Assembly: GCA_036924285.1 (NCBI GenBank)
Contig: JAYKYS010000018.1
Coordinates: 1,302,001 to 1,366,000, forward strand
DNA length: 64,000 nucleotides
Direction of reading: 5' to 3'
Origin: Asterella californica
Lineage: Eukaryota > Streptophyta > Marchantiopsida > Marchantiales > Aytoniaceae
Shown: piece by piece, positions 1 through 11,691 of the stretch
Layout of the letters: every line of letters begins with the position of its first letter
Position numbering within the stretch: position 1 is the first letter of the stretch
Program-made: the position numbers and the translations under genes
Notes under the pieces: model-generated
What the model was told of the DNA's origin: nothing
The model's database searches: none
Seen by the model: only the letters and a program-made list of their open reading frames with translations

Positions 1-1598
1 AACTCAACCTTCCCATTCAAGATACGATTCTCTAACACATGCTTCAAGTCTGTAGCAATCTCAATGTTAGACTGAAGTTTGTATGCAGACATCTTACCCT
101 TCTCCTTGCTTCTCTCCTTCTCCCTTGGTGTTGTAGATGGTACATCCTCCATAGCTTCCTCCCGAGTAGGTGTTGTCTCCTGCCTTGCCTCTGGTCTAGC
201 CCTTTCACTCCTTGTAGCAGGTCGTTTGACTGTAGAAGCCTCACCTGCATCCTCCCTCTTGCGTTTTTCTTCTAGTACAGCTTCATGCTGACTTCTTGCA
301 ACATAAGCATGCACTGACATAATATCCACAGGGTCATTCCATCTTGTAGTTTCTCGAATTGAGTTGCCAACCCTTCGTAGCACATCCTTGTCTAGCTCTG
401 TTCTAGCTACGGACCGCACTACATCAGACCACAACCCAATAGTCCCTTTCTCTCTCTCCATCTCCACTTTCACTCCACAGGTAGCAGCATTCACAAGAGA
501 AACAGCATGTGATGCTGATATCTCATTCACAAGTCTTTTCATACCACCCTTGCCAAAGTTGGTTCCCAACATCATCCCAGTCTCTCTCAAATGGATCTTA
601 TCATCTTTGAAGAAGATCAGATCCTTCCTCAATGCATCTGAAAACTCTCCACAATCTCTTCTTACATGGTCTAGGCTATCACACCATATACAACGATGAA
701 CAAAGCCTTCTCTCATCTGAGGTCTCTGCATAGCAGGCTGTACATTCTACTCCTTCTCTTCTAACCTAGTGAGTTTAAGCTTAAGCTCCTTCATATCCTT
801 AATCAACTCATCAAGCGGTGAGTCTTCCTCTCTAGCAATCACCAAAGTGGGCTTAGTAGGCAACTGCTTGATAGGAATTATCAGAGGTGCTGCTTCACTT
901 ACCACCACCTTATCCCTTCTTCTCTGTCTCTTGGTCAGCAAAGAGACAGCCTCTTCAACCTCCTTCCAGTCAGTCGTCAATCCTCTCTAGTCACTCTTGT
1001 CTTCTAGCAACAGCTCAAGCTTCTCCTGAATAGTCACGTCCGCTGCTTGTAAGAAAAGCTCGGTCTTCTCCACCTCCAGTGTAAGCTTCTCTGTCCTAGA
1101 AAGCTGAGCATACTGACGATCAAACTCCCTTAACAACTCATTTATAGACAAACCTTAGTTAGGCTTAACCACCCACTCCAAGAACGTTCTCTTGGTCACC
1201 CTCTCTGAATCTTCAGTGTAGTACTCCTCCTTCAAAGCTCGCATAAAGCTCTCCCAACTCTGTCCTTGCTGCTGCTTGAGCTCCCTCACACGCCCACGAA
1301 TCTCAAGCACAACAGCAAGTTCAAAGTTCTCCACAATCTCCTTCTCAAGTACCTTGTTCACCTCCATCTCCCTAGCATAGTATCGCACGTACTTGGAAAT
1401 ATCTGTCCCCTTGAACTGGTTCATCAGATGCACCACAGATTGCAACGCCTTGGTTGCTAATACCTCCTTCCTCTCTGTGCTCTGCTGCTGCTGCATAAAC
1501 ATGGAAAAAGCTTGGAACATCTTCATCGTAGCAACATCCAACTGAACAGGTTGCTGAGCAGCAGCAGTACCTCCACTTGATGATCCTTGGTTGGCCAT
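1..1598 (-). pseudogene. RLG-1 gag remnant (Ty3/gypsy), runs off the left edge
   Basis: This is a retrotransposon Gag, the structural protein that packages element RNA. It reads leftward from an ATG at 1598 in one frame. A Gln-rich N-terminus is followed by the family gag core (FKGTDISKYVRYYAREMEV, then the ERVTKRTFLEWV block) and a zinc knuckle, CIWCDSLDHVRRDC, near 650-692. Near the window edge comes the conserved segment (AYKL...DLKHVLE.RIL) that precedes the protease in the other copies. Three in-frame stops (about 1155, 987 and 747) and no frameshift are visible, so this is a dead copy decayed by point mutation. It belongs to the same family as the copies at 7.4, 17.9, 32.5 and 55.1 kb but is clearly diverged from them. 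Protease and pol lie outside the window. Confidence 0.8.
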
Positions 1599-1674
1599 GA
1601 TATCTGATCCTGTAACACTCTCAAGAAAACTCCCACCCTAGGTGTTTCACGTCGAGTTCATCAAAAAGACAGTA

Positions 1675-2985
1675 TGTCGGAGTGTGATCCGTCTACCTAG
1701 GAAAGCGCCAGGCTTCTGGCTGTGGTTGTTCACTCAAGAGGTTGGCTTTCAGGTTACAACAGGGCTATAAACACTCACACAGGTGTGTAAGATCCTCTAA
1801 TATGCTCAGAAAGTGAAATTCAGGTCTAACTAACAGTAATAGGTTTAGGCGGTGAACTTTGACACTCAAAGAGAGGAAAACTATGAAGGTTTAGACTTCT
1901 AAACTTCCCTTACATGTAAATGAGGTACTACTAGACACACACACACGAAGTTTCAGCCTGAGATCAAATTCTAGCACCGAGATGTTGACAGAAAAGTTCT
2001 GAGTAAGAAAATTATGGCAATTTTTTATACCAGATGGCTATTTCAACCTAGAACAGAAGATTGACTCAATGAATTTCAAATATTCTCACAGTATTTGAAA
2101 TCTACAGGATGCTGAACATCCCTGTGAAGTTGGGACTCCTGAATGTACACAGAACTCCAGATCTCCTCCTCTGAAGTCGCTGCTCTAGATTAAGAGCTTT
2201 TCAGACCCCCTCAGCTTCAGTGGCCGTCCTGAATTACTCAGTCGCTCAATCGATATGAAACTTTTTGGGAAATCGTAGCCCTGCTGGCAGAGAACACAAC
2301 CTCGAAGTTTTGAAGCAATTTCCTCAAATCTGCTGCGAGTGACACTGAAAACCCTAAATCCAACAAAAGTGATTCAATTCTAGCACAATTCGAACTTCAA
2401 TTGGTCATAACTTCGTCTTTATTGCCTCAAATCGATCAAAAATTTCACTGGAAGTGCTTGGCATGACGAGCTCTATCTCCATGTGCTCTCAGATTTCGAA
2501 GTTTTCCCACCAATTGCTCGAAATCTACTCTAGAGCTCTGTTTCTATACTTAGAGTTTTACAAAAGACAAAAATGGATCAATGGGAGTTCATAGCTCCAC
2601 TTGACTGTCCTTTTGTGTCTTAAGCTACCTGGTAACTTATCTACACTCATAGGCTACCACGTCAAGCCCCCTAGAGTGCCAACGTAAAACTTAAACTACC
2701 TAAAACGACACGCAATCCCGAAAAATAACTTAAATCAGCTAGAAAGCGTGCATGGGCGACATGCAAATACAACCCATGAGCTTAAGCCCTATCAACATGG
2801 TAATCAACCTACTAAGACTCAAAATAGTGTTAACACCGTATGCAAAGGTGTCAAACATATACATAAAGGACTTGAAGTAATATGAGCTAACTTCTAGAAC
2901 TACTAAACTCAAGCGTCGGAGTAGAGTCAAGCATATAGACCAAGTAGCGCGACAACGGTCCACAGGAGAACAATTGCAGTAGACA
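1675..2985 (-). repeat. 5' LTR of RLG-1
   Basis: In minus-strand orientation this sequence aligns by eye with the LTRs at 5813-7333 and 23696-25216, sharing long matching stretches such as the region around 1740-2130. The gag-proximal end is ...CCGACA at 1675, matching the family end CGACA. The outer end is placed at 2985 (TGTCT...), giving about 1.3 kb. The outer boundary is tentative because the partner LTR lies outside the window, so no target duplication can be checked. Confidence 0.55.
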
Positions 2986-4019
2986 ATGTCACTTCATGTG
3001 CACTTGTTGTATGCAGAAGTTTTGATTTACCGGTGTGTGATATTTTAGGAACGATAGGTGACCTTAGAGCTACTGATAGCGGCCCTTAGTCCCAAGGTTC
3101 TTCTTTCCTTCGGGGCGTTGGTTTCTTGGTCCTTCCGGTCCTTCGGATCCCTCTTTCTCTTGTTAGGTTTGATGAGATCTTTCCATCCGTTGGCTATCCA
3201 TTGCCTAGCGTGTTTCACTAGCATGGCATTGAAAGATCCTATGAGCACTGTGTTGAACATGTAATTGAATCTTAAGAACAAAGGACCTCTTAGCAGGAGA
3301 CATGGTCTGCACCAAAGTCAGTCGAAGGGTGTTGAGAATGACATAGAGAGTGCTTTGCGGTCTCTGTTGAACACGTTGAGTTAAGTCACTGAAGACGCGT
3401 GCGCAGCGGCTCCGCCAGCAATCGCACCAAGCTTGTGACAACAGGAGCAGAAAAGGGGAGAGAGGGAAGATAAAAAAATTATCTGCGGGAGTGGAGCTCT
3501 CTGTTGAACTGATTGAAAAACAATGTTTTGATTGAGAAAAATCAGGTTGCAGATATTCTGCCGGTGGTATCTCCGAGTTGTCACAATTTGATGATAACTT
3601 CAATTTGTGGAGTGAGAGTGATTTGCGCTTCTTTTGGTATATTTTCAAAGTGATTTGGCGGAGGTTTGGTAGCTGGTTGGATCAAATTTTGGTAGTTAGT
3701 GACAATTTATCGTTTTTTTGAAACCTAACATTTGGCTGATGTGCGAAAGCGCTGGTCAGATTTTCTGTGGTGGTTGGTTTTGGTCCACGAAGAGTGCAGT
3801 AGAAGTATGCTAGGAAGATGCTTCCAAAAAAATCGAAATCATTCAAAACGGAATCCGTTTGAATTCAGTAGATCTGTTTTTGTATTGTGGTGAATTAAAA
3901 TTGAGATTTACGTCAGATTTTTTGATCAAATTGATGAAATCCGTGGGTTTGTCATGAGTCTTGTTGGTTTTTTAGGGTCATGAAGTGTGCGCGAGTCTTG
4001 TGTGGGTGTTTTCTCCTCA

Positions 4020-4285
4020 CGGAATTATGTTTTGGGTATCTCGAAGGTGGCTTTGGTGATATTACATCAGCTTTTTTGCCTTTTTGTATTTCTGTGTGTG
4101 TTTTCGCGTGTCGTATGATTTTTTATCTAGACTAGCGGTGTGAAGAGTGTGTTCAGGAAAACACCCATTGCGGAATTCTGTTTTTGATATCTTGAAGGTG
4201 ACTTTGGTGATTTTACGTCAGTTTTTTCGTCTTTTCGTGTTTGTGTGTATTTTTTGATGTTGTATGATTTTTCGTCTACACTAGC
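4020..4285. repeat. Diverged tandem repeat, period about 151 bp
   Basis: The phrase beginning CGGAATTATGTTTTGGGTATC at 4020 returns at 4171 as CGGAATTCTGTTTTTGATATC. The following 100 bases also match with substitutions, up to the ACTAGCGG motif. Confidence 0.75.
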
Positions 4286-4320
4286 GGAGCATAGCGGAGC
4301 ATAGCGGAGCGTAGCGGTGC
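4281..4320. repeat. 10-bp tandem repeat, four units
   Basis: Four consecutive decamers read NTAGCGGNGC, with two of them identical (ATAGCGGAGC). Confidence 0.85.
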
Positions 4321-4353
4321 GGAGAATGTGCGAGTGTGTTAGGAGGCGTTTTG

Positions 4354-4379
4354 AAGCTTCAAAGCTTCAAAGCTTCAAG
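4354..4379. repeat. 9-bp tandem repeat AAGCTTCAA
   Basis: About three head-to-tail copies of AAGCTTCAA. Each unit contains the palindrome AAGCTT. Confidence 0.8.
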
Positions 4380-4559
4380 GAGCAGAGATGCGTGAGTGTG
4401 GAGGCGTGAGAAGCGAAGTGTGAGAGCTGCGGAGGTGGAGTCGAAGCCAAACCGGCAAGCCAGCTTGCTTGTTGAAGTGCGAGAGATAGTTAAGTTTTCA
4501 GTGATGTGAGAGTGCGTAAAACATGATCACCCATCTTGACACTAATCCTGAAGCTTACG

Positions 4560-5620
4560 TTTAACTTCTTCGATCTTAGTTTAGACTTTATCACTAGACC
4601 ACTAGCTTTTGGTGTCTTACAAAGGCTCATAGGTACTTAGGGACTTGTTCTATGCCTTAGGAGGTCTTACTAGACATTCCTAGGAGAGTGATAGAGAGAT
4701 CACATAATCTTAAGGAGAAGCAACACTTGAGGTATCGTTCTCCATGCCATAGGTGGATGCATGAAAGATGTTAGTGGATGTTGAGTGGTATGAGTTAGTA
4801 TAGCTACATGGTTGAAGGTCTTTGGAGTTACTACAGGATTGGACATCTAGTTAGCAACCAAACACATGTTATGATCACCGGTGATCATATATTGTACATA
4901 TGGTTATCCGATGAGAGAGATGTCAATCCGGATCGGGTTGGATTTCTACTTTTGTGAATGTTTGATGGTGGAGGGTTGTCGTTTTTCTTTCTTGTGATTG
5001 AGACCTCTTCATGCTCTACATCTTGTTTGTGCGCCACGTTTGCTTGTGTTGACGTTTGATTTCCGGAGTGATTACTCTTCTATGATGTCGGTAGTGAGAC
5101 TAGAGTTGCAGACCAATCAGAATACTTATGTTTCTCTCACGATTAGGTTGGACTTGCGGACCAGCAGACCGTGAGAAGTTAGTTGTGGTGATGGCAGGTT
5201 CAAGTTGCCCGTACTCATCTTAGTAGGAGATAGGTTAGCTTAGTACAAGTCGAGTTATGACAGTAGTGATGACAGGTGATGACGAGGTTTTATTTTCAGA
5301 GCTCAAGTTGGAGCAGTTGGTTCATGGTTGGTGATGTGTCGGTGTCGACATAAGATTTTGTCATATAACTCGTTGAAACATCTCAGCTCGTTGAGAACAT
5401 ATTCTCATCCACATATCTAGATCATCAAAGTTCACAACCTCAGCAGAATCATGAAGATAAAATCTGATTCTCGATCGTATAGTAAGAAGTATGGTGAGAA
5501 AGATGCCAAGGATGCTTGTCGATTGAAACGATAATCCATAGCCAACTTTGATAACTGAAGATCACAATTTTCATGATGATCCTTCTGCAAGCCATACTTG
5601 CGCAATCCTCTCTTCATCGT
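4560..5620 (-). pseudogene. RLG-2 pol, integrase C-terminal part (left half of split element)
   Basis: This is the deepest host element of the nest. On the minus strand, from 5620 leftward, the frame gives residues typical of the end of a Ty3/gypsy integrase (KRGLRKYGLQ, then AMDYRFNRQASLASFSPYFLLYDRE). It is best preserved in 5432-5620; beyond that, stops accumulate and only scattered fragments persist. The integrase core that should precede it is at 26300-26920. If the intervening 20.7 kb and one copy of the 4-bp duplication are removed, the reading frame continues across the join. Integrase would insert element cDNA; this copy is inactive. Confidence 0.75.
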
Positions 5621-5812
5621 TGTCGTGATGTGAATCATTTCCCGTAGTAAATGATTCACTTCTTTGTCAGGAGTTAGACTCTCTGAGTGAAGTTAGAACC
5701 TCAGAGAAGTTGATTCTCGAGGGTGTTATGTATTTTAAGTCCTAGTAGATTGTTTACCATGTTCATAGAGTTTTAAACTCATGGGTTGTACTTACTTGTC
5801 GCCCATGCACGC
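5621..5812 (+). repeat. RLG-3 solo LTR, left part
   Basis: Begins TGTCGTGATGTGAATCATTT like the other family LTRs. It follows TCGT (5617-5620), which corresponds to CCGT at 26300-26303. It is interrupted at 5812 by RLG-4 and resumes at 25221. About 250 bp seen in the RLG-4 LTR are missing here, a deletion near 5735. No internal element sequence belongs to it, so it is a solo LTR left by recombination. Confidence 0.8.
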
Positions 5813-7333
5813 TGTCGTGATGTGGATCATTTCACATAGTAAATGATTCACCTCTCTGCTAGGAGTTAGTCTCTCTTAGTGAAGTTAAGACGTCAGAGAA
5901 GTCGATTCTGGAGGCTGTGGACATTGACGGCTACGGGTTATGCTTCTACTCCGACACTTGGGAGTTAGTAGCGGTAGAAGTTAGCTTAATGTTACTCCTA
6001 GTCCTTCATGCATATATTAACACCGTTGTGTTATACGTTTTAAGTCCTAGTAGGCTGATAGTATGCTAGTTATCTGGTTCAAGCATTTGTGCGCTTGTGC
6101 AAGTGACTTCTTACTTGTCTATGATGTTCAATGTACATAACTTAGATTTACCATGTTGATAAGGTTTAAGCTCATGGGCTGTACTTACGTGTTGCCCATG
6201 CACGCTTTTTAGTTGATTTAAGTTTACTTTCAGGGCTGCGTGTCATTTTAAGTAGTTTAAGATTTACGTTGGCATTTTAGGAGAGCTAACTTAGTAGCCT
6301 ATGAGTGAAGTTAAGTTACCACGTGGATTAGGGTACTAAAGGACAACCAAGTGGAGCTATGAATTCCCATTGGTTTGTTTTTGTCTTTTGTAAAACTCTA
6401 AATTTAGAAATAGAGGTCTAAAGGAGAGTTCGAGCATTTGGTGAAGACACTGCAAAATCTGAGATCACAGGAAGATAGAGCTCGTCGTGCCAAGCATTGT
6501 CAGTGAAATTCTTGATCGATTTGGATCAATAAACAAGGAGTTATGTCAATTTGAAGTTCGAGTTGAGTCAGAATTGCATCACTTTTGTTGGATTTGGGGT
6601 TTCCAGTGTCAATTGCAGCAGAATCAAGGAAATCGCTTCAAACCTTTGTGGTTGCATTCACATTCAGCGGGGCTACGACTGTCCAAAAAGTTTCAAGTCA
6701 TTTGAGTGAGTGAGTAATTCAAGGCGGCCGCTGAAGCAAAGGGGATCTGAAAAGCTCTCAATCTAGAGCAGCAACTTCAAAGAACGAGATCTGGAGAATG
6801 GTGTACAATCAGGAGTCCCAACTTCACAGGGCTGTTCAGCATCCTGTAGACTCCAAATCCTGTAAGAATCTTCGAAAGTGATTGAGCCAATTTTCTGTTA
6901 TAGGTCGAAATAGCTGTCTGAGTACCAGAAATTGTCACAATATCTTTGACCAGAACTTTTCTGTCCATATCTCGGTGCTAGAATTTGATCTCAAGCTGAA
7001 ACTTTGTGTGTGTGCTCAGTGGGCCCTCTTTTACATGTAGGAGAATTTTAGAAGTCTGAACCATCATAGTTTTCCTCTCCTTGAACACTAAAGTTCACCG
7101 CTTGATCCTATTACTACCAATTAGACCTGAACTTTGCCTTCTGAGTAAATTAGAGGTTCCTACAGACCTGTATGAGTGTTGATAGCGCTCTGTTGTAACC
7201 TGAAAAGCCTATCCCTTGAGTAAACCACCACAACCAGAAACCCAACGCTTCTCTGAGTAGGCACAACACAACCTTCACGGTTAAATCACAGTCAGAAGGT
7301 TCTGCCCTTCCCAGGAAAACTCTCACCACGACA
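5813..7333 (+). repeat. 5' LTR of RLG-4
   Basis: Starts TGTCGTGATG and ends CCACGACA, so its termini form the 5-bp inverted repeat TGTCG/CGACA. It pairs with 23696-25216 over its full length. The open frames read inside it are fortuitous. Confidence 0.9.
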
Positions 7334-7335
7334 TC

Positions 7336-7353
7336 TGGTGCTTCCACTGAGAG
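7336..7353 (+). promoter_or_regulatory. Primer binding site of RLG-4
   Basis: TGGTGCTTCCACTGAGAG lies just after the 5' LTR and is the only leader block conserved at this position in RLG-4, RLG-5 and RLG-9. TGG pairs with a tRNA 3' CCA end. The implied acceptor sequence (GAAGCA-CCA) would fit a threonine-type tRNA, but that assignment is inference from memory. Confidence 0.6.
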
Positions 7354-7402
7354 CTCTTGGGATGATTGATTGAGAAGGTTGAGTTTATTACAAGGAGAAG
7401 AG

Positions 7403-8690
7403 ATGGACCGCAAGGGCGCTGCTGCTGCTACTTCTACCACTGCTGCATCTACGTCTACTGCAGCACCTTTCTGTTGCACCAGTGGCTACAGTGACATCTG
7501 CATCTGGTCTGGATATGGTTGAGATTTTGAAGACGCTTGCGGCCCTGGTCCAACAGCATCCAATCGTTGGAGGGGGTGAGTTAAAGTCCACCAAGGCTTT
7601 GCATCTTCTCTGTACATCCCTAACTTGGTCCCGCAACTCAAGAATGATAGCTAACTCAAAACTTGCTATCATCTCAGCATCAATAACCCTGACCAGCTCC
7701 ATCTCTCCTCTATACTCACGCAGATATCTAGAAATATCTCTACCTTCAAACCTTCCACATCTGTTCACAATAGGAATCTGGATGAGTTTTGAGCGATCTC
7801 TTCGAGAGGAGTTTCTCGAAGAGGATTCAGAGAGAGTTACTAAGAGAACGTTTCTGGACTGAGTTGAGCAGCAACCTGATCGGATGATGAGCCTGAATGA
7901 GTTGCTGAGAGAGTTTGATCAGAGATATCGGCAACTTTCAACTCTTGAGCGCATAACCTTAGATGCTAGGAGAACAGAGCTTTTCCTGCAAGCTACCGAT
8001 GATGTTATGACAGATCGATTATGCTTCATGTTAGCAGATCGATCGTCTGAAGGAGGTGTTACTATGGATTGGGGGAGAGTTGAGGATGCCGTGGCTGTTC
8101 TAACAAGGCGGAGACGAGGGAGAGTGGCTATAGGAGGACGATCGCTTGTGGAAGTGATCACTCGATCTTATGCTGCTCCTCAAGTACAGCAGCCTCTGGC
8201 TCTTGCTCCCAGACCTGTTGTCCCGACTGCAGTTCCTTTGATGCTAGTCGTGGCCAGCTCCTGCACAAAGAGCACCTGTTCAAAGACCTGCGGAGAACCA
8301 TGGTTAGCAGAATCAGATTAAAGACCTTATCCGGCAGATGCGTGAGTTGAAGGTGGAGCTAGCTGGCTTGCAGAGGGAGTAGCCACCGGCGCCTGCTGCT
8401 GCACATCCAGGAGGTGCTCTGTTCGTAGATGTATATGGTGTGACAGTCCTGATCATTTTCGAGGAGATTGTCAAGAGCTCACAGCTGCTTTGCGAGATGG
8501 TGTGGTTCGCTATCAGAACGATAGGCTGCACCTTTCTTCTCCTGGAGAGCCGTTGAGCACGCAATTTGGACAAGGAGGCATGAGGAGTCTACCTTAGATT
8601 GTTGCGGCTGCAACAACAACTACGTTGATGATACCACTGGTAAATTCTGATGTATATGCTGAGCATATCGAAGTCTCTTCTAGTCCTACA
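7403..8690 (+). pseudogene. RLG-4 gag (broken, with internal inversion)
   Basis: Gag starts at ATG 7403 (MDRKGAAA...), the position matching the start in RLG-9. The part about 7604-7773 is inverted: there the gag residues (GRFEGRDISRYLREYRGEMELV) are read on the minus strand. After it the plus-strand frame resumes with the SERVTKRTF block at 7828-7860, a stop at 7861, then NELLREFDQRYRQLSTLERI and a long conserved stretch to about 8321. The zinc knuckle CIWCDSPDHFRGDC sits near 8430-8472 in a shifted frame. Several stops and frameshifts make it non-functional. Confidence 0.85.
7604..7773 (-). other. 170-bp micro-inversion inside RLG-4 gag
   Basis: Relative to the equivalent stretch at 55354-55530 of RLG-9, this block is reverse-complemented. 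Both flanks stay on the plus strand: gag before 7603, and GIWMSFERSLREEF after 7774. The inverted block keeps gag-like codons on the minus strand. Confidence 0.85.
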
Positions 8691-9619
8691 TTGCTAGATA
8701 AGACTACTGAGAAGAGTATTGCTCCAATTCCTTCTGAGATACTGAAGAGAGGAGCTGAGTCTATTCATAAATTCATAGGGTGAAGAGATCCTGTAGATGC
8801 TACTTCTATCAGAGCATTCTTGGATGTGGATAGACATGTTCATTGGTAAGATGCTTCTGTGGAGGAAAAGAGACGACGAGAGGTCTCTGAACTTGATACT
8901 GGAGTTCCTGAGGAGACTGGAGATAGACAGAGAGTCACCAGGAGACGAGCAGCTCCTCCAGAGGACATCCCCTCTACTTCTCAAGCTCCTCCATCTGCAC
9001 CAGGTCCGATGGAGGACGTGCAGAGATCCCAGCAGGAGCCAACGACTGTTGGAAGACGGTTTATTGCCCAAGAGAAGGGGAAGGGACCGGCTTACAAGTT
9101 GTCGGTTGATATTGAGGCTTCTACTGATCTGAAAAGCATCTTGGAGTAGAAGATACTGGATGCACGAATCGAGTTTTCTCTCCGGGCAGTTCTTGGTATT
9201 GCAAAGAGGGAGTTTCACGAACTGATCATCGACATCATCAAGCGCAAGAGACAGATGATGTTTGAACAAGTAGAAAGTCAAATGATAGATGTGGTAGGAG
9301 CTTCTGTGGATGATGTAGAGTTTGGAAAGATGCATTTTCAGGAAGCTGATGATCATGGCTACCAGCAAGAAGCATTAGTTGCTGGTACCAACACTATTGG
9401 ATTCGACGATGAGGAAGCTGGCGAGGAGCGTCCAGCTAGTGATAGTGACTTCGGAAAAAGACATTGGGCTCGTGCTACGACTGCTACACGAGTTCGCCTT
9501 GGGAGTTTGCCTGAATCTATTGCTGCTTTAGTTGATCACGGATCTGAGATCAACATCATGTCACGGGAGGTGTATGAGAGAGGTCAGTGGTCTATCGAGC
9601 TGAATCATGGTTCAGTGTT
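8690..9619 (+). pseudogene. RLG-4 gag C-terminus and protease N-terminal part
   Basis: Contains the Arg-rich linker (VTRRRAAPPEDIPSTS), the conserved pre-protease segment (AYKLSVDIEASTDLKSILE, stop at about 9147, then VLGIAKREFHELIID type residues) and the retropepsin motif VDHGSEINIMSREVYERG at about 9529-9583. The Thr/Ser of the usual Asp-Thr/Ser-Gly triad is His here, as in RLG-5 and RLG-9. The gene breaks off at 9619-9623, where RLG-5 inserted. The remainder of the protease starts at 20007. Confidence 0.85.
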
Positions 9620-9623
9620 ACGT

Positions 9624-11642
9624 TGTCATGGAGAGTCCTTCTCAGGAAGGGCGAGCCTTCTGGCTGTGATAAATCATGAGGTAGGAGTAGAAATCAAATA
9701 CCAAGACAAGAGCCAAGGCTGGTAGTACTCAACGGCTGAAGTCACTCACATAGACTACTCTCTGACCATAGGTCACTTGCTATTTTTCTGATCAAATCTC
9801 AAGAGACAGATCCACCTTCAGACACAGCAGATAAGAGAAGCCTGAACTCACGGTGCTTTATTTCTCTTCCAAACACACTCAATAGTCTTCCACATACATC
9901 AATTTACAACCTATCTCTACTCAGCGTTGATCACCGTAGATGCCAAACAGCCAATTCCCACTCAACTAGTCTTCTCTCCAGCAGATTTCTCTCCAAACTC
10001 ACAACCTATGAAGATCTGAAACCCCAACGCCTTGTATCCCTTCTTACAACAGCTTCAGCACTGAAATTTCTCAGAAGAACCTTATCTTCTCAGTCCCTAT
10101 CTTCTCCTCCGCTCAGATAGATGCTCCTAGCTCACCAGATTCACCTCAAACAGCCTAGTAGGTAAATTCAAGCTCTTCCAACTCTTAATCCTCCCTCTGC
10201 GTCAATCTCCCAACTGAAATTATCAGGAATTTAACCCCACATCAATCAAAAGTCCCATGTAGATTATCAAACGATCTCCCTCAATAAAACAACCTCCTGT
10301 CCGTTCAGAAGGTAGTTCTGCCTCCAAATTGTATAATAGATAAAGTTCCTGCTCCCAAACACTTGTCCGCCTCAGTTCTGTCAGAAAAATTGATCTCCCC
10401 CAGCCTCCAAGCTTCTCTTGCACTTCCCTGATCCTAAATCCCTAATTCCCTTCCTTCCGCTTCAGCTCTCAGCTCTCAGTCCAAAAATTGCTTGAAAAGT
10501 GTCCTTGATCCCAAGCCGCCGCAGGTATTTAACCTAAAAGTTAAGGCTCTAGCTTAAGCTGCTCCCCTGCTGTCCTTATAAGCACACTCACTTATCAGAA
10601 GCAGGGCCCTAGCTTAAGCTGCCCCCCTGCTGTCCTTATGCGTACAAAGCTTTATTTACAGAGTTGGCCCCTTTTTAATACAAGTTTCACAGTTGTCTCC
10701 ACAAACTCTACCCCTTCACTAATAAAGGTTCTCATAGCCTCATTCCTCATCGCAAGTTGACTCGATGATTATTTAACTAATTAACAAAAGTTTCCCGTGC
10801 TCTTGATGTCATCTTGATGCCATCCTGAATATACTACAAGTCATCCAATGTAGGCCGAAGCCCCAACACTTATGAGGCAGCCCACAGGGCTTACAACCCC
10901 CCATATGCGCACTAGGTATCTCCCATAGTATATTCAAGATGGCATGCGGAGGCTTAGGCCAAGAAGCCCACGATTAAGGGAGATACCTGTCTCCCGTCCC
11001 TAGATATGCAGCACGTGGCTGCATATCCAACATAGACTCCCTTCCAGGAGGCCAACATGTCGGAATAAGAACCAGAGGCCAGGAGGGATTGATCCTGAGA
11101 CCACTTCTCTCCTAGGCAGGCGCCCTATCACTAGGATGGCCTTTGGTTCCGTTCAAGAAGAGAAAAATTTCTGTACATATGTTTTCTTGAGGAAATTTTC
11201 CTGTAAAGTCTTTACTAGCCTTTCCTGCGCTAACTTCTCTATACAACTCCATTTTTAATGAACAAGGAGTCAAAACTATAGTATTTGTGAACACCTACAC
11301 ACTCACGCTATCAGATTCTGAGTTCGAGTCACGAGCCGGAATCGACGGATTTTCCTCTTTTGCATATTTCTCAATTTAAAACCCGTACTAACTATTGTTT
11401 AAAACACTTTCTGTCAAAACTGGAAGCATGAGGTCGCTCTTCTCATCGAGCTCTGCATTCTGATGCCCTTCGACCTCTTCCAGGGTGATATTTCAGTCTA
11501 AGCTAGGGGGCAGCTTGTCAAGTATGGCCCCAGCTTAGCTCCTGCCCAGTTTGATAAGCTAGGGTGCAACTTCCCGAACAAATGCTGGTTGAGTGTCTTC
11601 TGAAGTTCCGTTTCATCATGTGGAATGTCACGCACTACGACA
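9624..11642 (-). repeat. 3' LTR of RLG-5
   Basis: In element orientation it begins TGTCGTAGTGCGTGAC at 11642 and ends CTCTCCATGACA at 9624. It matches 17986-20006 along its length. It carries a 60-bp-period duplication (CTAGCTTAAGCT at 10549 and 10609) and a tRNA-like block at 11080-11145. Open frames inside it have no recognisable product. Confidence 0.9.
11073..11145 (-). repeat. tRNA-like (SINE-head-like) block inside RLG-5 LTR
   Basis: On the minus strand, GGCCATCCTAG opens the block, followed by TGATAGGGCGCC, GTGGTCTC and AGGATCAATCCC (B-box-like, 11085-11096), and then TCCTGGCC. The 5' GGCCA can pair with the 3' TGGCC as an acceptor stem would. It is followed downstream by CTAGGGACGGGAGAC (10989-11003), which has a counterpart in the RLG-9 LTR. 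This suggests an old tRNA-derived SINE captured by the LTR. The second LTR has the same block near 19430-19510. Confidence 0.5.
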
Positions 11643-11660
11643 TTCACCCCCTCCAAACCT
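11643..11660 (-). promoter_or_regulatory. Polypurine tract of RLG-5
   Basis: Minus-strand GGTTTGGAGGGGGTGAA directly abuts the start of the 3' LTR, as expected for the plus-strand DNA primer. The same tract occurs before the 3' LTRs of RLG-4, RLG-7 and RLG-9. Confidence 0.85.
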
Positions 11661-11691
11661 GCACATCCTCCGGTATGTGCCAACTTTTCCA

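Larger units (their letters stand above)
2986..4560. other. No recognisable gene; repeat-rich spacer
   Basis: No frame here gives a recognisable protein. Open stretches on the minus strand between 3045 and 3648 are not family-like and overlap one another. The right half is built of short repeats, listed separately. It may be the 3' untranslated or LTR part of the old minus-strand element whose pol ends near 4560, but nothing seen proves that. Confidence 0.5.

Noticed and set aside
3205..3648. 147-codon minus-strand open frame
   Set aside because: It overlaps two other open frames and none gives family motifs; no support for a real protein.
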